Source: Limosilactobacillus caccae (GTDB lineage: Bacteria; Bacillota; Bacilli; Lactobacillales; Lactobacillaceae). Taken from it: 64,000 nucleotides of DNA. Position 1 is the first letter of the stretch. Each line of letters starts with the position of its first letter. This document shows positions 34,063 to 43,819 of the stretch, in pieces. Where the stretch lies: the NCBI RefSeq assembly GCF_900156885.1, contig NZ_FTOY01000009.1:182257-246256 (forward strand), in the 5' to 3' direction. The notes beneath the pieces are model-generated. The model ran no database searches. It saw nothing but the letters and a program-made list of their open reading frames with translations, and was not told where the DNA came from. Both the position numbers and the translations under genes were made by a program.

Positions 34063-36141
34063 ATGAAAAAACATTTCAAAATGTATAAAGCAGGCAAGAA
34101 ATGGTGTTATGCCGCAATTGCAACGGTAACTCTAGGATTAGGACTAACAGTAGCTGAGTCAGCCTATGCCGATACAGATAACGGTAATCTTCAGACATTA
34201 GAAGTTAATACTGATTCAGTAGCTGGACAAGAGAATCAACAGGTGGCTGATAAGAAAACTCAAGATCAGAGTGGTGATAACGAACAATCAAAGGCACCTG
34301 TAGCACCTCAAAGCAATGATCCAAAAACTAGTACCTCTCAGCAATCAACTGATAGTGTTGCTGAAACAGGAACCCCTAATACGTTTGCAACGGTAGATGG
34401 AAGTACGTACTATTATAATGGTGAAGGAAAACTTGCAAAGGACTACTTTTATCATAATTGGGGTAATACCTACTACTTCGGTACGAACGGTGCCCGTTTA
34501 GATAATAGTTTCTATAATAACTGGGGCAATACTTACTACTTTGGTGGTGATGGAGCCCGCTGGGATAACCGTTTTATGACTAGATGGGGGAATGCTTACT
34601 ACTTTGGCAATGATGGTGCTTTAGTGAAAAATAGGAATGTTAATGTCGGTGGTTCATATCATTGGGCCAATGCTGATGGTATTATTTCTTTACGAAATAC
34701 TTTCTTAACGGCAAATGAAAATCAACTTTACTACTTTGATAAAAACGGTAGCATGATTGCTAATAAGTTCTATCATAATTGGGGCAATACATATTACTTT
34801 GGTAATGATGGTGCGCGGTATACCAACCAGTTCTTGAATTGGAATGGCAAGCTTTACTACTTCGGCAATGATGGTGCGATGTACAAGAACCAATACTACA
34901 AGAATTGGGGCAATACTTACTACTTTGGTGCCGACGGTATTCGTTATACTAACCAATTCTTAACAAAGAATGGTAAACTTTACTACTTTGATGATGATGG
35001 AGTAATGTACCAGGATCGTTACTACAAGAATTGGGGCAATACTTACTACTTTGGTGCTGATGGTGCGCGATACACCAACCAATTCTTAACAAAGAATGGT
35101 AAGCTATACTACTTTGATAACGACGGAGTAATGTACCAGGATCGTTACTACAAGAACTGGGGCAATACTTACTACTTTGGTGCTGATGGTGCGCGGTATA
35201 CCAACCAGTTCTTAACCAAGAACGGTAAGACTTACTACTTTGATAATGATGGTGTAATGTATCATAACCGTTATTATAAAGATGGTACCAAGACTTATTA
35301 CTTTGGTGCTGATGGTGCGCGGTACACCAACCAATTTCTAACGAAGAATGGTAAGCTTTATTACTTCGGTGCTGATGGTGTAATGTATCAAGATCGTTAC
35401 TACAAAAACTGGGGCAATACCTATTACTTCGGTAACGATGGTGCACGTTACACAAACCAATTTTTAACCAAGGATGGAAAGGTTTATTACTTTGACAATG
35501 ATGGGGTAATGTACCAAAATCGTTACTACAAGAACTGGGGTAACACTTACTACTTTGGTGCCGATGGTGCTCGTTACACTAATCAATTTTTAGATAAAAA
35601 TGATTCTAACACCCACATTCATTACTTTGATGGTGAAGGACGGATGCTTGTTAACCAGTGGTTAATGTACGAAGGCAGCACGCTTTACTTTGGTAAAAAT
35701 GGTTACCCAGTAACTGGAAAGCAAGAAATTAACGGGCAAACATATCTTTTTAATGATGAGGGATCTCTGATTCCTAATGGGATTAACAAGGTTAACTATA
35801 AACAATATATGGCTACCCTTGTAGCTCTTTACCAGGACCCAGATTGGTTTAAGTCTTATGTTGCCGATAATGTCCTTAGCTACGGTGCGGAAAAGAACGG
35901 TGTTAATAAAGGTTATAACTACATTACTGCTAACGGTGATCCAGCTAGTTACATTTACTTTAAGGAAATTCAAGGCAATAACGTCCTTATTAAGTACCTG
36001 GATCCAAAATCTGGAACTGATACCGCCCATGCTAAGTATGACGAAAAAGTTGTCCCAATGAGTGACCTTACTGCAATCTATGAAAAGGAAACCAATGAGA
36101 CATTAATTAATGATTATGCCAATAAGTTAAAAGAAGATTAG
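34063..36141 (+). CDS. Secreted repeat protein with unknown C-terminal domain
   Basis: A 692-residue exported protein. Signal HFKMYKAGKKWCYAA at 1-36 (cleavage after AYA), acidic Gln/Ser linker to about 105, then a long array of 42-residue double repeats alternating a QFLTKNGKLYYFDNDGVMYQD half and a RYYKNWGNTYYFGADGARYTN half, to about 575. The C-terminal 115 residues (VNYKQYMATLVALYQDPDWFKSY, GAEKNGVNKGYNYI, YIYFKEIQGNNVLIKYLDP) form a separate domain I do not recognise; no obvious catalytic motif is seen. No LPXTG. It follows a promoter-sized gap after the AT-rich glycan block. Confidence 0.8.
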   Translation: MKKHFKMYKAGKKWCYAAIATVTLGLGLTVAESAYADTDNGNLQTLEVNTDSVAGQENQQVADKKTQDQSGDNEQSKAPVAPQSNDPKTSTSQQSTDSVAETGTPNTFATVDGSTYYYNGEGKLAKDYFYHNWGNTYYFGTNGARLDNSFYNNWGNTYYFGGDGARWDNRFMTRWGNAYYFGNDGALVKNRNVNVGGSYHWANADGIISLRNTFLTANENQLYYFDKNGSMIANKFYHNWGNTYYFGNDGARYTNQFLNWNGKLYYFGNDGAMYKNQYYKNWGNTYYFGADGIRYTNQFLTKNGKLYYFDDDGVMYQDRYYKNWGNTYYFGADGARYTNQFLTKNGKLYYFDNDGVMYQDRYYKNWGNTYYFGADGARYTNQFLTKNGKTYYFDNDGVMYHNRYYKDGTKTYYFGADGARYTNQFLTKNGKLYYFGADGVMYQDRYYKNWGNTYYFGNDGARYTNQFLTKDGKVYYFDNDGVMYQNRYYKNWGNTYYFGADGARYTNQFLDKNDSNTHIHYFDGEGRMLVNQWLMYEGSTLYFGKNGYPVTGKQEINGQTYLFNDEGSLIPNGINKVNYKQYMATLVALYQDPDWFKSYVADNVLSYGAEKNGVNKGYNYITANGDPASYIYFKEIQGNNVLIKYLDPKSGTDTAHAKYDEKVVPMSDLTAIYEKETNETLINDYANKLKED
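34447..35640 (+). repeat. Tandem 126-bp (2 x 63) coding repeats
   Basis: Alternating 21-codon halves, high DNA identity among the units between about 34960 and 35580. The order of near-identical units suggests recent unequal recombination. Confidence 0.85.
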
Positions 36142-36145
36142 ACGG

Positions 36146-36178
36146 AAAGGTTAGTGCCCTAGGTGCTAGCCTTTTTCT
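36146..36178 (+). terminator. Terminator after 34063 gene
   Basis: AAGGTTAG / CTAGCCTT stem followed by TTTCTATTT. Confidence 0.75.
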
Positions 36179-36243
36179 ATTTGAAATTACTATAAGAATG
36201 ATCTATATTAAATGGGTAAATTTACATTCGAAAGGGAATAAAA

Positions 36244-39200
36244 ATGGAAATAAAAAAACATTTTAAGCTCTATAAAGCTGGAAAGACTTGGTGCTGTGCA
36301 GCTATTGCAACAATTGCATTGGGAACTGGAATGGCGCTAGGTAGTTCTGTCGCCTTAGCTGACGATACTCCAAGTGAGAACACGACGGCGATGACAACTA
36401 GCAGTACTGAACAAGAGCCAGCAGTTCAAACAGATAGTAGTCAGACAGAGTCGGTAAAAAAAGTAAATAAATCAATAACGGATGAAAATCCTGCTTCTAA
36501 TGTAGAAGCGATTAAAACAGCAGCTGCTGATGATAGTAGTCAAAGAAATGCAGAAACTGTCCCAGCAGCTGCAGAACCTGAAACATTTAAGACGGTTAAC
36601 GGAAACACTTACTACTACGGTAAGAATGGCAAATTATATCAAAATCAGTTTTATAATAACTTGGGAAAAACATATTACTTTCAAGAAAATGGTGCCCGCT
36701 TAGATAACAGTTTTTACCATAATTGGGGACATTCTTATTATTTTGGAAATGATGGGGCGCTCTATACTAATCAGTTTTTAACTAAAGATAACAAAACATA
36801 TTACTTTGATAATCAAGGAATTATGTATCAAAACCAGTTTTATAATAATTGGGGGCATACCTACTACTTTGGCTCAGATGGTGCCCGTTGGGATAACCGA
36901 TTTTACAATAACTGGGGAAACACTTACTACTTTGGAAATGATGGCGCTCGTTGGGATAACCGCTACATGGTAAAGTGGGGAAGTGCTTACTACTTCGGTA
37001 AAGATGGCGCCTTAGTTAAGAACCAAACGAAGAACGTTAATGGAAACAGTTACTGGATAAATAATGATGGAGTTATTCCTTTGCGGAATCAGTTCTTAAC
37101 GGCAAACGAAAATCAACTTTACTACTTTGACTCTAAAGGTACTCTAGTAGCTAATAAGTTCTATCACAATTGGGGACATACCTATTATTTCGGCAGTGAT
37201 GGTGCCCGTTATACCAATCAATTTTTGAATATGAATGGTAAGGTTTACTACTTTGACAACCAAGGAATTATGTACCAGAACCAATATTACAAGAATTGGG
37301 GCAACACTTATTACTTTGGTAAAAACGGTGCCCGTTATACGGACCAATTCTTGAATAAAGACGGTAAGCTTTATTACTTCGACAATGATGGAGTAATGTA
37401 TCAAGATAAGTATTACAAAAACTGGGGCCATACCTACTACTTTGGTAAAGATGGTGCACGCTATACGAACCAGTTCTTAAATAAGGACGGTAAGCTTTAT
37501 TACTTCGATAACGATGGGGTAATGTATCAAGATGAGTACTACAAGAATTGGGGAAATACTTACTATTTTGGTAAAGATGGCGCACGGTATACAAACCAAT
37601 TTTTAAATAAAGATGGTCAAAAGTATTATTTTGATGGTCAAGGCATAATGCTTACTGACCAACTTAAGGTTATTGACGGTAAAGGCTATCAATTTAACGC
37701 CAAGGGTGAAATAACTAAGGTATATGATGCTGAAGAAACCAGAAATGCAGTTGCACAAGATATTGCGAAAACATTAACCAGCCAAGGAATTAAAAATGTA
37801 AAATATGATTGGCAGAATCAAACTAATCACTATCAAGAGTTAGCGTTACATGACATAGCCCAAGAAGTTGCACAAGGTGATACAAATGCTGATAAGAATG
37901 TAATTGCTCAAAAACTGCACGATGATAGCTTGCTTGATGGTAAGGTTTTAGTTGTTTATACGACAAACTTCTCTGATGCTGATTCAAAGGAAATTGCCAA
38001 GAACTGTTTGAATTCATACGATTTTGAAAATGCTAATGATTCAGTAGTCGGTGTTGGAGCGGATGTTAACAAAGATAAACTTGTTGTAGTTGTTTTCAAA
38101 CCAGGTCAAGCTATTAATGAAGCTCAAGCAACTTCTTCTCTTACTGCCATCACTTCAGCAATTTATGATAATGGTAAAAACGTAAAAGACGCTCTTGCTA
38201 TCAATAGTGATATTACATCGAATGAAGTAGGGAATGCACTAAATTCATACTACCCTGCATTACTCACTGGTAAGAAAGGTAGCACAATTGATACTCAGAC
38301 TTTGACGAGTATTTTTGCTTCACTGCCTGGTAATTCGACGGCATTGCAAGGAACCAAGAATTATTATAATGGCAATGATGCTTACCATTATGAATTCTGG
38401 CTTGTAGGTAATAATGCCGATGATAAGCTAAATAATTTCCTGAAATTAAATAAAGATGTTAAATATGGCGATCCATTAAAGGTTAACTACAGTGCAACAT
38501 TAACATGGGGTAAGGCTAAACCAACTCAGCTTGATATGGCGAACACTACTCCTGCAAGTAAAAAGACAGCTGAGGAACTTGACTTAGCTTACCAAACTGG
38601 GAGTGAGATTGGCCTTAAATATGATTCTGTAAAAGTTAAGCCAGTTTCAGGAATGATAAACGATACTATTCGTGGAGTTGATGTATCTAGTTACCAAACA
38701 CTTCTTAATGCTGGTGTTAAGTTCTATGATTTTAATGGCCATCCTGCAAACTTATTTAAAGTATTAAGTGATGCTGGCGTTAACTATATTCGTTTGCGGT
38801 TATGGAACGATCCATACAATGCAGATGGTAAAGGCTATGCTGGTGGGACTAATGATGAAGTAAGTCTTATTAATATGGCAAAGGAAGCCACTAAGTATGG
38901 AATGAAGGTATTACTTGATTTCCACTATTCAGATTTCTGGGCTGATCCAGCTAAGCAACCACTTCCTAAGGCATGGAAGAATCTTTCATCTGATGCCTTG
39001 AAGAAGGAAGTATACTTATACACTGCAAAAGTAGTAAATGATCTTAAAGTAAATGGTGTAAATCTTGGAATGGTTCAAATTGGTAATGAGATTACCAATG
39101 GGGTCTTTGGAATTTACAGTAACCGTGATGCTGGTGAATCATGGTCAAATATTTGGAGTGACAAGAATAAAGCTGCTCAAATCTGTGAATACTTGTCTGC

Positions 39201-39897
39201 AGCTTCACAGGCAATTCGTGAAAATGCTTCAAATGTCAAGATCGCTATTCAGTTAGAAACGCCAAACATTGATAAGTATAGGTCAATACTAACCGCTATT
39301 AAGGATAACAATGTTGATTATGATTATTTGGGAACTTCATACTACCCGTTCTGGTCAACAGGTGATAATAATGGTTCTTATGACGGTCAAGACCTTGGTA
39401 CTGGCGCTAATACGCCTAAGAATCTTACTGCAGTCGAAAACATGGTTCAAAAAGAATTTGGTAAGAAGACAGTTGTTCTTGAAACTGGTTGGATCAATAA
39501 TAAACGTGATGCTGATGGTACCGGAAATTCAGTAAGTGATGTAATTGATACCTATTCTCATGATCCACAAGGTCAAGTAGATGCAATGGCTGATATGTAC
39601 AAGGCAATTCTTGCTGGCAACGGTATTGGTGGTTTTTATTGGGAGCCTGCTTGGATACCAGTAAAGGCTGGTTGGGATAACTGGGATTATAATAAACAGA
39701 TGTCAAACCAGTATGGAACAGGTTGGGCTTCTAAGTACGCTACTGGGTATGCTCCAGACTCGGTAATGTTTTACGAAGGAAAGCCAACTTGGGGTGGTAC
39801 CACATGGGATAATGTAACATTATTTGATGATCATGGATATCCACTACAATCGCTTAATATGTATAAAGGATTCCTTAATGGCTATAAAACAAATTAA
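36244..39897 (+). CDS. Secreted repeat protein with GH53 endo-beta-1,4-galactanase
   Basis: A 1217-residue exported enzyme. Signal HFKLYKAGKTWCCAA at 1-40 (cleavage after ALA), linker to about 118, alternating aromatic repeats at about 119-492, an unassigned region at about 493-800, and a GH53 domain at about 815-1215. The GH53 core shows RGVDVSSYQTLLNAGV, YIRLRLWNDPYN, VLLDFHYSDFWADPAKQ, MVQIGNEITNGVFG with acid/base Glu949 and VVLETGW with nucleophile Glu1080. The family hydrolyses beta-1,4-galactan, as in pectic arabinogalactan I. Anchoring by repeats would hold the enzyme at the cell or polymer surface. Whether it attacks dietary galactan or the cell's own polymer is open. Confidence 0.93.
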   Translation: MEIKKHFKLYKAGKTWCCAAIATIALGTGMALGSSVALADDTPSENTTAMTTSSTEQEPAVQTDSSQTESVKKVNKSITDENPASNVEAIKTAAADDSSQRNAETVPAAAEPETFKTVNGNTYYYGKNGKLYQNQFYNNLGKTYYFQENGARLDNSFYHNWGHSYYFGNDGALYTNQFLTKDNKTYYFDNQGIMYQNQFYNNWGHTYYFGSDGARWDNRFYNNWGNTYYFGNDGARWDNRYMVKWGSAYYFGKDGALVKNQTKNVNGNSYWINNDGVIPLRNQFLTANENQLYYFDSKGTLVANKFYHNWGHTYYFGSDGARYTNQFLNMNGKVYYFDNQGIMYQNQYYKNWGNTYYFGKNGARYTDQFLNKDGKLYYFDNDGVMYQDKYYKNWGHTYYFGKDGARYTNQFLNKDGKLYYFDNDGVMYQDEYYKNWGNTYYFGKDGARYTNQFLNKDGQKYYFDGQGIMLTDQLKVIDGKGYQFNAKGEITKVYDAEETRNAVAQDIAKTLTSQGIKNVKYDWQNQTNHYQELALHDIAQEVAQGDTNADKNVIAQKLHDDSLLDGKVLVVYTTNFSDADSKEIAKNCLNSYDFENANDSVVGVGADVNKDKLVVVVFKPGQAINEAQATSSLTAITSAIYDNGKNVKDALAINSDITSNEVGNALNSYYPALLTGKKGSTIDTQTLTSIFASLPGNSTALQGTKNYYNGNDAYHYEFWLVGNNADDKLNNFLKLNKDVKYGDPLKVNYSATLTWGKAKPTQLDMANTTPASKKTAEELDLAYQTGSEIGLKYDSVKVKPVSGMINDTIRGVDVSSYQTLLNAGVKFYDFNGHPANLFKVLSDAGVNYIRLRLWNDPYNADGKGYAGGTNDEVSLINMAKEATKYGMKVLLDFHYSDFWADPAKQPLPKAWKNLSSDALKKEVYLYTAKVVNDLKVNGVNLGMVQIGNEITNGVFGIYSNRDAGESWSNIWSDKNKAAQICEYLSAASQAIRENASNVKIAIQLETPNIDKYRSILTAIKDNNVDYDYLGTSYYPFWSTGDNNGSYDGQDLGTGANTPKNLTAVENMVQKEFGKKTVVLETGWINNKRDADGTGNSVSDVIDTYSHDPQGQVDAMADMYKAILAGNGIGGFYWEPAWIPVKAGWDNWDYNKQMSNQYGTGWASKYATGYAPDSVMFYEGKPTWGGTTWDNVTLFDDHGYPLQSLNMYKGFLNGYKTN
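36640..37640 (+). repeat. Tandem aromatic coding repeats of the GH53 protein
   Basis: 63-base units in alternating pairs (QFLNKDGKLYYFDNDGVMYQD and KYYKNWGHTYYFGKDGARYTN types). The best conserved copies lie between about 37200 and 37620. Confidence 0.85.
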
Positions 39898-39927
39898 AAC
39901 GTTAGTCTAAGCCATTAAGTGGTAAAT

Positions 39928-39976
39928 AAATCTCTCTAAGTATATTGAATCGATATGCTTAGAGAGATTTGTATTT
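39928..39976 (+). terminator. Terminator after GH53 gene
   Basis: AAATCTCTCTAAG / CTTAGAGAGATTT arms with a 17-base loop, then GTATTTT. Confidence 0.85.
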
Positions 39977-40068
39977 TAAAGATACTTAATTGTAAAAAAA
40001 TAGTGTTTGTTTCTATTTTTTTGAAGGTATAAGATAATAATGATATATAAATGGGGAGGATTAATAAA

Positions 40069-41598
40069 ATGAAAATACATTATAAGATGTTTAAAAAAGG
40101 GAAAAACTGGTGTTACATGGCAATGACTACTGTTTTAGTAGCTACTGGAGCATTTGCAGTCTCTCAAAGTGTAAGTGCGGATGTTACTGATAGTAATGTT
40201 GGGGGTTCAAATAGTAGTGTAGCACTAGTAAATACACAAGAAACAGCAAGCCAAGCTTCAAATACAGTAGTTTTATCAACTCTTTCAGGGCAAAGCGAAG
40301 AGAGAAATAGTGGCATTCAACAGCAATCCATTGTTAATAATAATCAGGCTCAATTGACAGATAGCAAGGCAGCCATTGCTCCTAAAGCAACCTCATTAAA
40401 AACTGGCTGGCAGACGCAAAACGGTAGCAACTATTACTACAAGGATGGTCAAAAGCTAACTGGTCAGCAACAAATTGATGGTAAGGATTATTACTTTAAT
40501 GACCAAGGTCAGCAACAAAAAGACTACTTCTTAAACCAAAATAACCATACTTACTATTTCCAAAAAGATGGCATTCGCTTAAATGATGGTTTTTATAATA
40601 ATTGGGGTCACACGTACTACTTCCAAAAAGATGGTGCCCGTTTAGACAATGGCTTTTACAATAACTGGGGCCATACCTATTACTTCGGTAAGGGTGGCGT
40701 TCGTTTAGACAATGGCTTTTATAATAACTGGGGCCATACCTATTACTTCGGTAAGGGTGGCGTTCGTTTAGATGACGGCTTTTACAACAATTGGGGCCAC
40801 ACATACTACTTCCAAAAGGACGGTGCTCGCTTAGATAACGGCTTCTATAATAACTGGGGTCATACCTATTACTTTGGCGCAGACGGTGCTCGCTGGGATA
40901 ACCGTTGGTATAATAACTGGGGCCACAAATACTTCTTTGGTGAAGGTGGCGTTCTTTTAACTAACACTTTCTTCAATACTAATGGTTCTGGAAACGATTA
41001 TGATGCTCACTGGGCTGATGGTGCAGGAATTGTTAGTGATGTTCACTACTTTAGCCAATACACACCAGTCTTTGCTCCATGGGGATGTGCAGGTGCTTCA
41101 CTAGCAATGCTTTTGAGTATAAAGAATGTTTATCCCAACCTTTATGACCTAATTCATAATGAGCCTAATGTTTCAGGAAGTCGGAATCAAGGATGGAATG
41201 GTGGTCAATCTGGTGATGTTACCACTGGTGCTGGCTTTGATCATGTTATCCAGCCTAATGCATTGAGCAAGTATGGTAAGCAATTCTATAATGGGGTTCG
41301 TGATATTTCATACACTAATCTTTCAAAAATCGCTCAAATTGTTCAAAGCGGTCACCCAGTACTTTATTATGGTTGGTCTGCCTATGATGCTGGTGGTAAT
41401 CGGAACCACTGTAAAGTTATTCTCGGATACAACTCTCATAATAATACTTTCCATGTTTATGATCCGCTTTATGGATATCGTGGTCGGTGGACAGCTCATT
41501 CAACAGGGAAAAATGCTTATGATTTAGGCTATAATGCCTGGGTTCCAGCAAAACATATCCAGGGCGAAATGAATGGTCAAGCATTATCTATTTATTAG
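40069..41598 (+). CDS. Secreted repeat protein with C39-like cysteine peptidase domain
   Basis: A 509-residue exported protein: signal HYKMFKKGKNWCYMA with cleavage after VSA, linker, adapter GWQTQNGSNYYYKDGQKLTGQQ, about seven 21-residue aromatic repeats, and a peptidase_C39_2-type domain at about 325-505. Cys340 lies in APWGCAGASLAMLL after HYFSQYTP, His447 in NRNHCKVILGYN and the Asp in HVYDPLYG, giving the papain-like triad. Such domains cut peptides; the target here is unknown and no bacteriocin exporter is nearby. GGGGAGG precedes this ATG; an ATG 18 bases earlier is part of the ribosome site. Confidence 0.88.
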   Translation: MKIHYKMFKKGKNWCYMAMTTVLVATGAFAVSQSVSADVTDSNVGGSNSSVALVNTQETASQASNTVVLSTLSGQSEERNSGIQQQSIVNNNQAQLTDSKAAIAPKATSLKTGWQTQNGSNYYYKDGQKLTGQQQIDGKDYYFNDQGQQQKDYFLNQNNHTYYFQKDGIRLNDGFYNNWGHTYYFQKDGARLDNGFYNNWGHTYYFGKGGVRLDNGFYNNWGHTYYFGKGGVRLDDGFYNNWGHTYYFQKDGARLDNGFYNNWGHTYYFGADGARWDNRWYNNWGHKYFFGEGGVLLTNTFFNTNGSGNDYDAHWADGAGIVSDVHYFSQYTPVFAPWGCAGASLAMLLSIKNVYPNLYDLIHNEPNVSGSRNQGWNGGQSGDVTTGAGFDHVIQPNALSKYGKQFYNGVRDISYTNLSKIAQIVQSGHPVLYYGWSAYDAGGNRNHCKVILGYNSHNNTFHVYDPLYGYRGRWTAHSTGKNAYDLGYNAWVPAKHIQGEMNGQALSIY

Positions 41599-41688
41599 TC
41601 ATTATTAGGATAGTTTGCTAACTTATATTTCTCATACCTATTGTAACTAATAATGGTATTATTTGATTACTTTGCTTTGAAATATCGT

Positions 41689-41718
41689 AAAAGGAGCTGT
41701 AACACGCTCCTTTTTTTG
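41689..41718 (+). terminator. Terminator after C39-like gene
   Basis: AAAAGGAGC / GCTCCTTTTTTT stem with an 8-base loop. Confidence 0.88.
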
Positions 41719-41796
41719 TTAAAATTTATGAAAGCGATTGTAATTTTCCATATTGAAAGTTACTATTAGGCAGTAATGAAAAAAGGGGAGTTTATT

Positions 41797-43680
41797 TTGA
41801 ATCTAAAAAAGCACTTTAAACTTTATAAAAGTGGTAAGCAGTGGTGTTGCGCAGCAATCGTTCTTGCAGGATTGACCCTTGGCGTTACAACCGCCCAAGC
41901 TGATGTCACTGTAAAAAGTCCTGAATCAACGGTTAACATTACCGCAGTTCAAGAAGCACCGGCCGCTGGTAATCCGGAAGCAAAATCTGATCAAGAAGGC
42001 GAAAATAATCAGCAAACTTTAGATGTTACACCGATTGCACCAGCCGCCGAAGAAACTACGAATGTAAATGGAGTATCCACAACTGGTAAGCCTGATACTT
42101 TTAGTACGATTAATAACAATGTTTACTATTATGGGAAAGATGGTAAGCTTTACCAGAATCAATGGTATCAAAATTGGGGTAAGAAGTATTACTTCGGTGC
42201 AGATGGTGCCCGCTATACGAATAAGCTTGCGGACATTGATCATGCGACCTATTACTTTGATAACTACGGTGTGATGGCTGCTAACCAATTCCAACAGCGA
42301 AATGGTAAAGTATATTACTTTGGTGCCGATGGTCAGGAATATAAAAACCGCTTTTACAACAACTGGGGCCATACTTATTACTTTGGCCTAGACGGTGCTC
42401 GCTATACCAACCAGTTCTACACGAATTGGGGTCATACTTACTACTTTGGTGCAGATGGCGCTCGTTGGGATAATAAGTTTTATAATAATTGGGGTAATAC
42501 CTATTACTTTGGTAACGATGGTGCCCGGTGGGATAATCGGTGGATGAATGCCTGGAACCAATGGTATTATTTCCTTGGCGATGGTGTCCGTGCTACATCA
42601 CAAAAGGCGGATATTAACGGTAGCACTTATTTCTTTAATAACCAGGGAGTTATGCAACGTAACTATTTCTTAACGCAGAATGGCAAACTATATTACTTTG
42701 GCAATGATGGCCGTGAGTATAAGGACCGCTTCTACAATAATTGGGGCCACACTTATTACTTTGGCCTAGATGGTGCTCGTTATACTAATCAATTTTACAA
42801 CAACTGGGGTAACACCTATTATTTTGGTGCAGATGGTGCCCGGTGGGATAATCGGTGGATGAATGCTTGGGGCAATCGCTACTACTTTAAGTGGGACGGT
42901 GCCCGTGCAACATCTGAATACTTCCCGGTAAACGGTGAGACCTATTATTTTGACAAAGAGGGAATTGCTCATGATGATCCGTTAGTTGCGCAGTGGAAGA
43001 CATTGATTAATGGCTATAATGGTCATCACATCATGATTGCTGCCCAATCGCAAAAGGATGGGATTGTACATGAATATACCAATACGCCTGGCTACCGCTT
43101 ACCAACTGCAAGTACAGTGAAAGTTGCTGTATTAGCACAATTACTTCATAATACGAATGGCAATTTGACGGCATATCAACGTGACTTAGCTGCTAAGATG
43201 ATTAGAAACAGTGATAATGCGGCTACTACGACGCTGGTTAATAATTATCTCGGTGGTACAAATGGAATGCGGGCAATCTATTCAGCATTAGGGATGAATC
43301 AGACAACACCAGGAGTAAATAATCACTGGGGATTGACGCAGACAACGTCAACAGACCAACTAAAGTTATTAAATGAAATTTTCATCAAGCCACATTCTAG
43401 CTACTTGAATGATAATTCACGAAACTATATTAAATCACTAATGAGTACAGTTTCTGCAAGCCAAAATTGGGGGATTTCAGCCGGAAGCAACCAGTTCTAC
43501 GTTAAGAATGGTTGGTTAGCGCTCGCTCCTTCTTGGAAGTGGTACGTAAATAGTATTGGTTATATTCCACATGGCGACAGTGGATACTCAATTGCAGTTT
43601 ACACGGACAATAACTTACCAATGAATGTGGGGGTTAACATGATTGAATCCCTGGCACGGACTACTAAGAATCATATTTAA
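41797..43680 (+). CDS. Secreted repeat protein with beta-lactamase-fold serine hydrolase domain
   Basis: A 627-residue exported protein starting at TTG after AAGGGGAG (an in-frame ATG seven codons earlier overlaps the ribosome site). Signal KHFKLYKSGKQWCCAA with cleavage after AQA, acidic linker, aromatic repeats at about 90-400, then a class-A-beta-lactamase-like domain at about 405-625. The three active-site elements are present: S439-x-x-K442 in ASTVKVAVL, S472-D-N in RNSDNAATT and K570-N-G in YVKNGW. It could be a peptidoglycan D,D-peptidase, esterase or transpeptidase; Glu166 of true beta-lactamases is not apparent, so antibiotic hydrolysis is less likely. Confidence 0.87.
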   Translation: MNLKKHFKLYKSGKQWCCAAIVLAGLTLGVTTAQADVTVKSPESTVNITAVQEAPAAGNPEAKSDQEGENNQQTLDVTPIAPAAEETTNVNGVSTTGKPDTFSTINNNVYYYGKDGKLYQNQWYQNWGKKYYFGADGARYTNKLADIDHATYYFDNYGVMAANQFQQRNGKVYYFGADGQEYKNRFYNNWGHTYYFGLDGARYTNQFYTNWGHTYYFGADGARWDNKFYNNWGNTYYFGNDGARWDNRWMNAWNQWYYFLGDGVRATSQKADINGSTYFFNNQGVMQRNYFLTQNGKLYYFGNDGREYKDRFYNNWGHTYYFGLDGARYTNQFYNNWGNTYYFGADGARWDNRWMNAWGNRYYFKWDGARATSEYFPVNGETYYFDKEGIAHDDPLVAQWKTLINGYNGHHIMIAAQSQKDGIVHEYTNTPGYRLPTASTVKVAVLAQLLHNTNGNLTAYQRDLAAKMIRNSDNAATTTLVNNYLGGTNGMRAIYSALGMNQTTPGVNNHWGLTQTTSTDQLKLLNEIFIKPHSSYLNDNSRNYIKSLMSTVSASQNWGISAGSNQFYVKNGWLALAPSWKWYVNSIGYIPHGDSGYSIAVYTDNNLPMNVGVNMIESLARTTKNHI

Positions 43681-43682
43681 TT

Positions 43683-43710
43683 AAAAGGAAGCTGGTTGGC
43701 TTCCTTTTTT
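43683..43710 (+). terminator. Terminator after serine hydrolase gene
   Basis: AAAAGGAAGC / GCTTCCTTTTTT stem; the same hairpin sequence recurs at 46767. Confidence 0.88.
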
Positions 43711-43819
43711 ACTTAAGATCGATAAAAATATGCTACTACCAGAGAAATAACGTTTCTCACCCTAATAATATTGGTATGTTATCATTTAATCTGTAAATTT
43801 AAATTAGAGGATTAATAAG

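Noticed and set aside
34949..35455. Long minus-strand reading frame (168 residues, His/Ser/Tyr-rich repeats)
   Set aside because: It is the mirror of the 63-bp coding repeats; no ribosome site and the periodic composition is explained by the plus-strand gene.
41797..43680. True beta-lactamase giving antibiotic resistance
   Set aside because: SxxK, SDN and KxG-like motifs fit the fold, but the general-base Glu is not apparent and the wall-binding context favours a wall enzyme.
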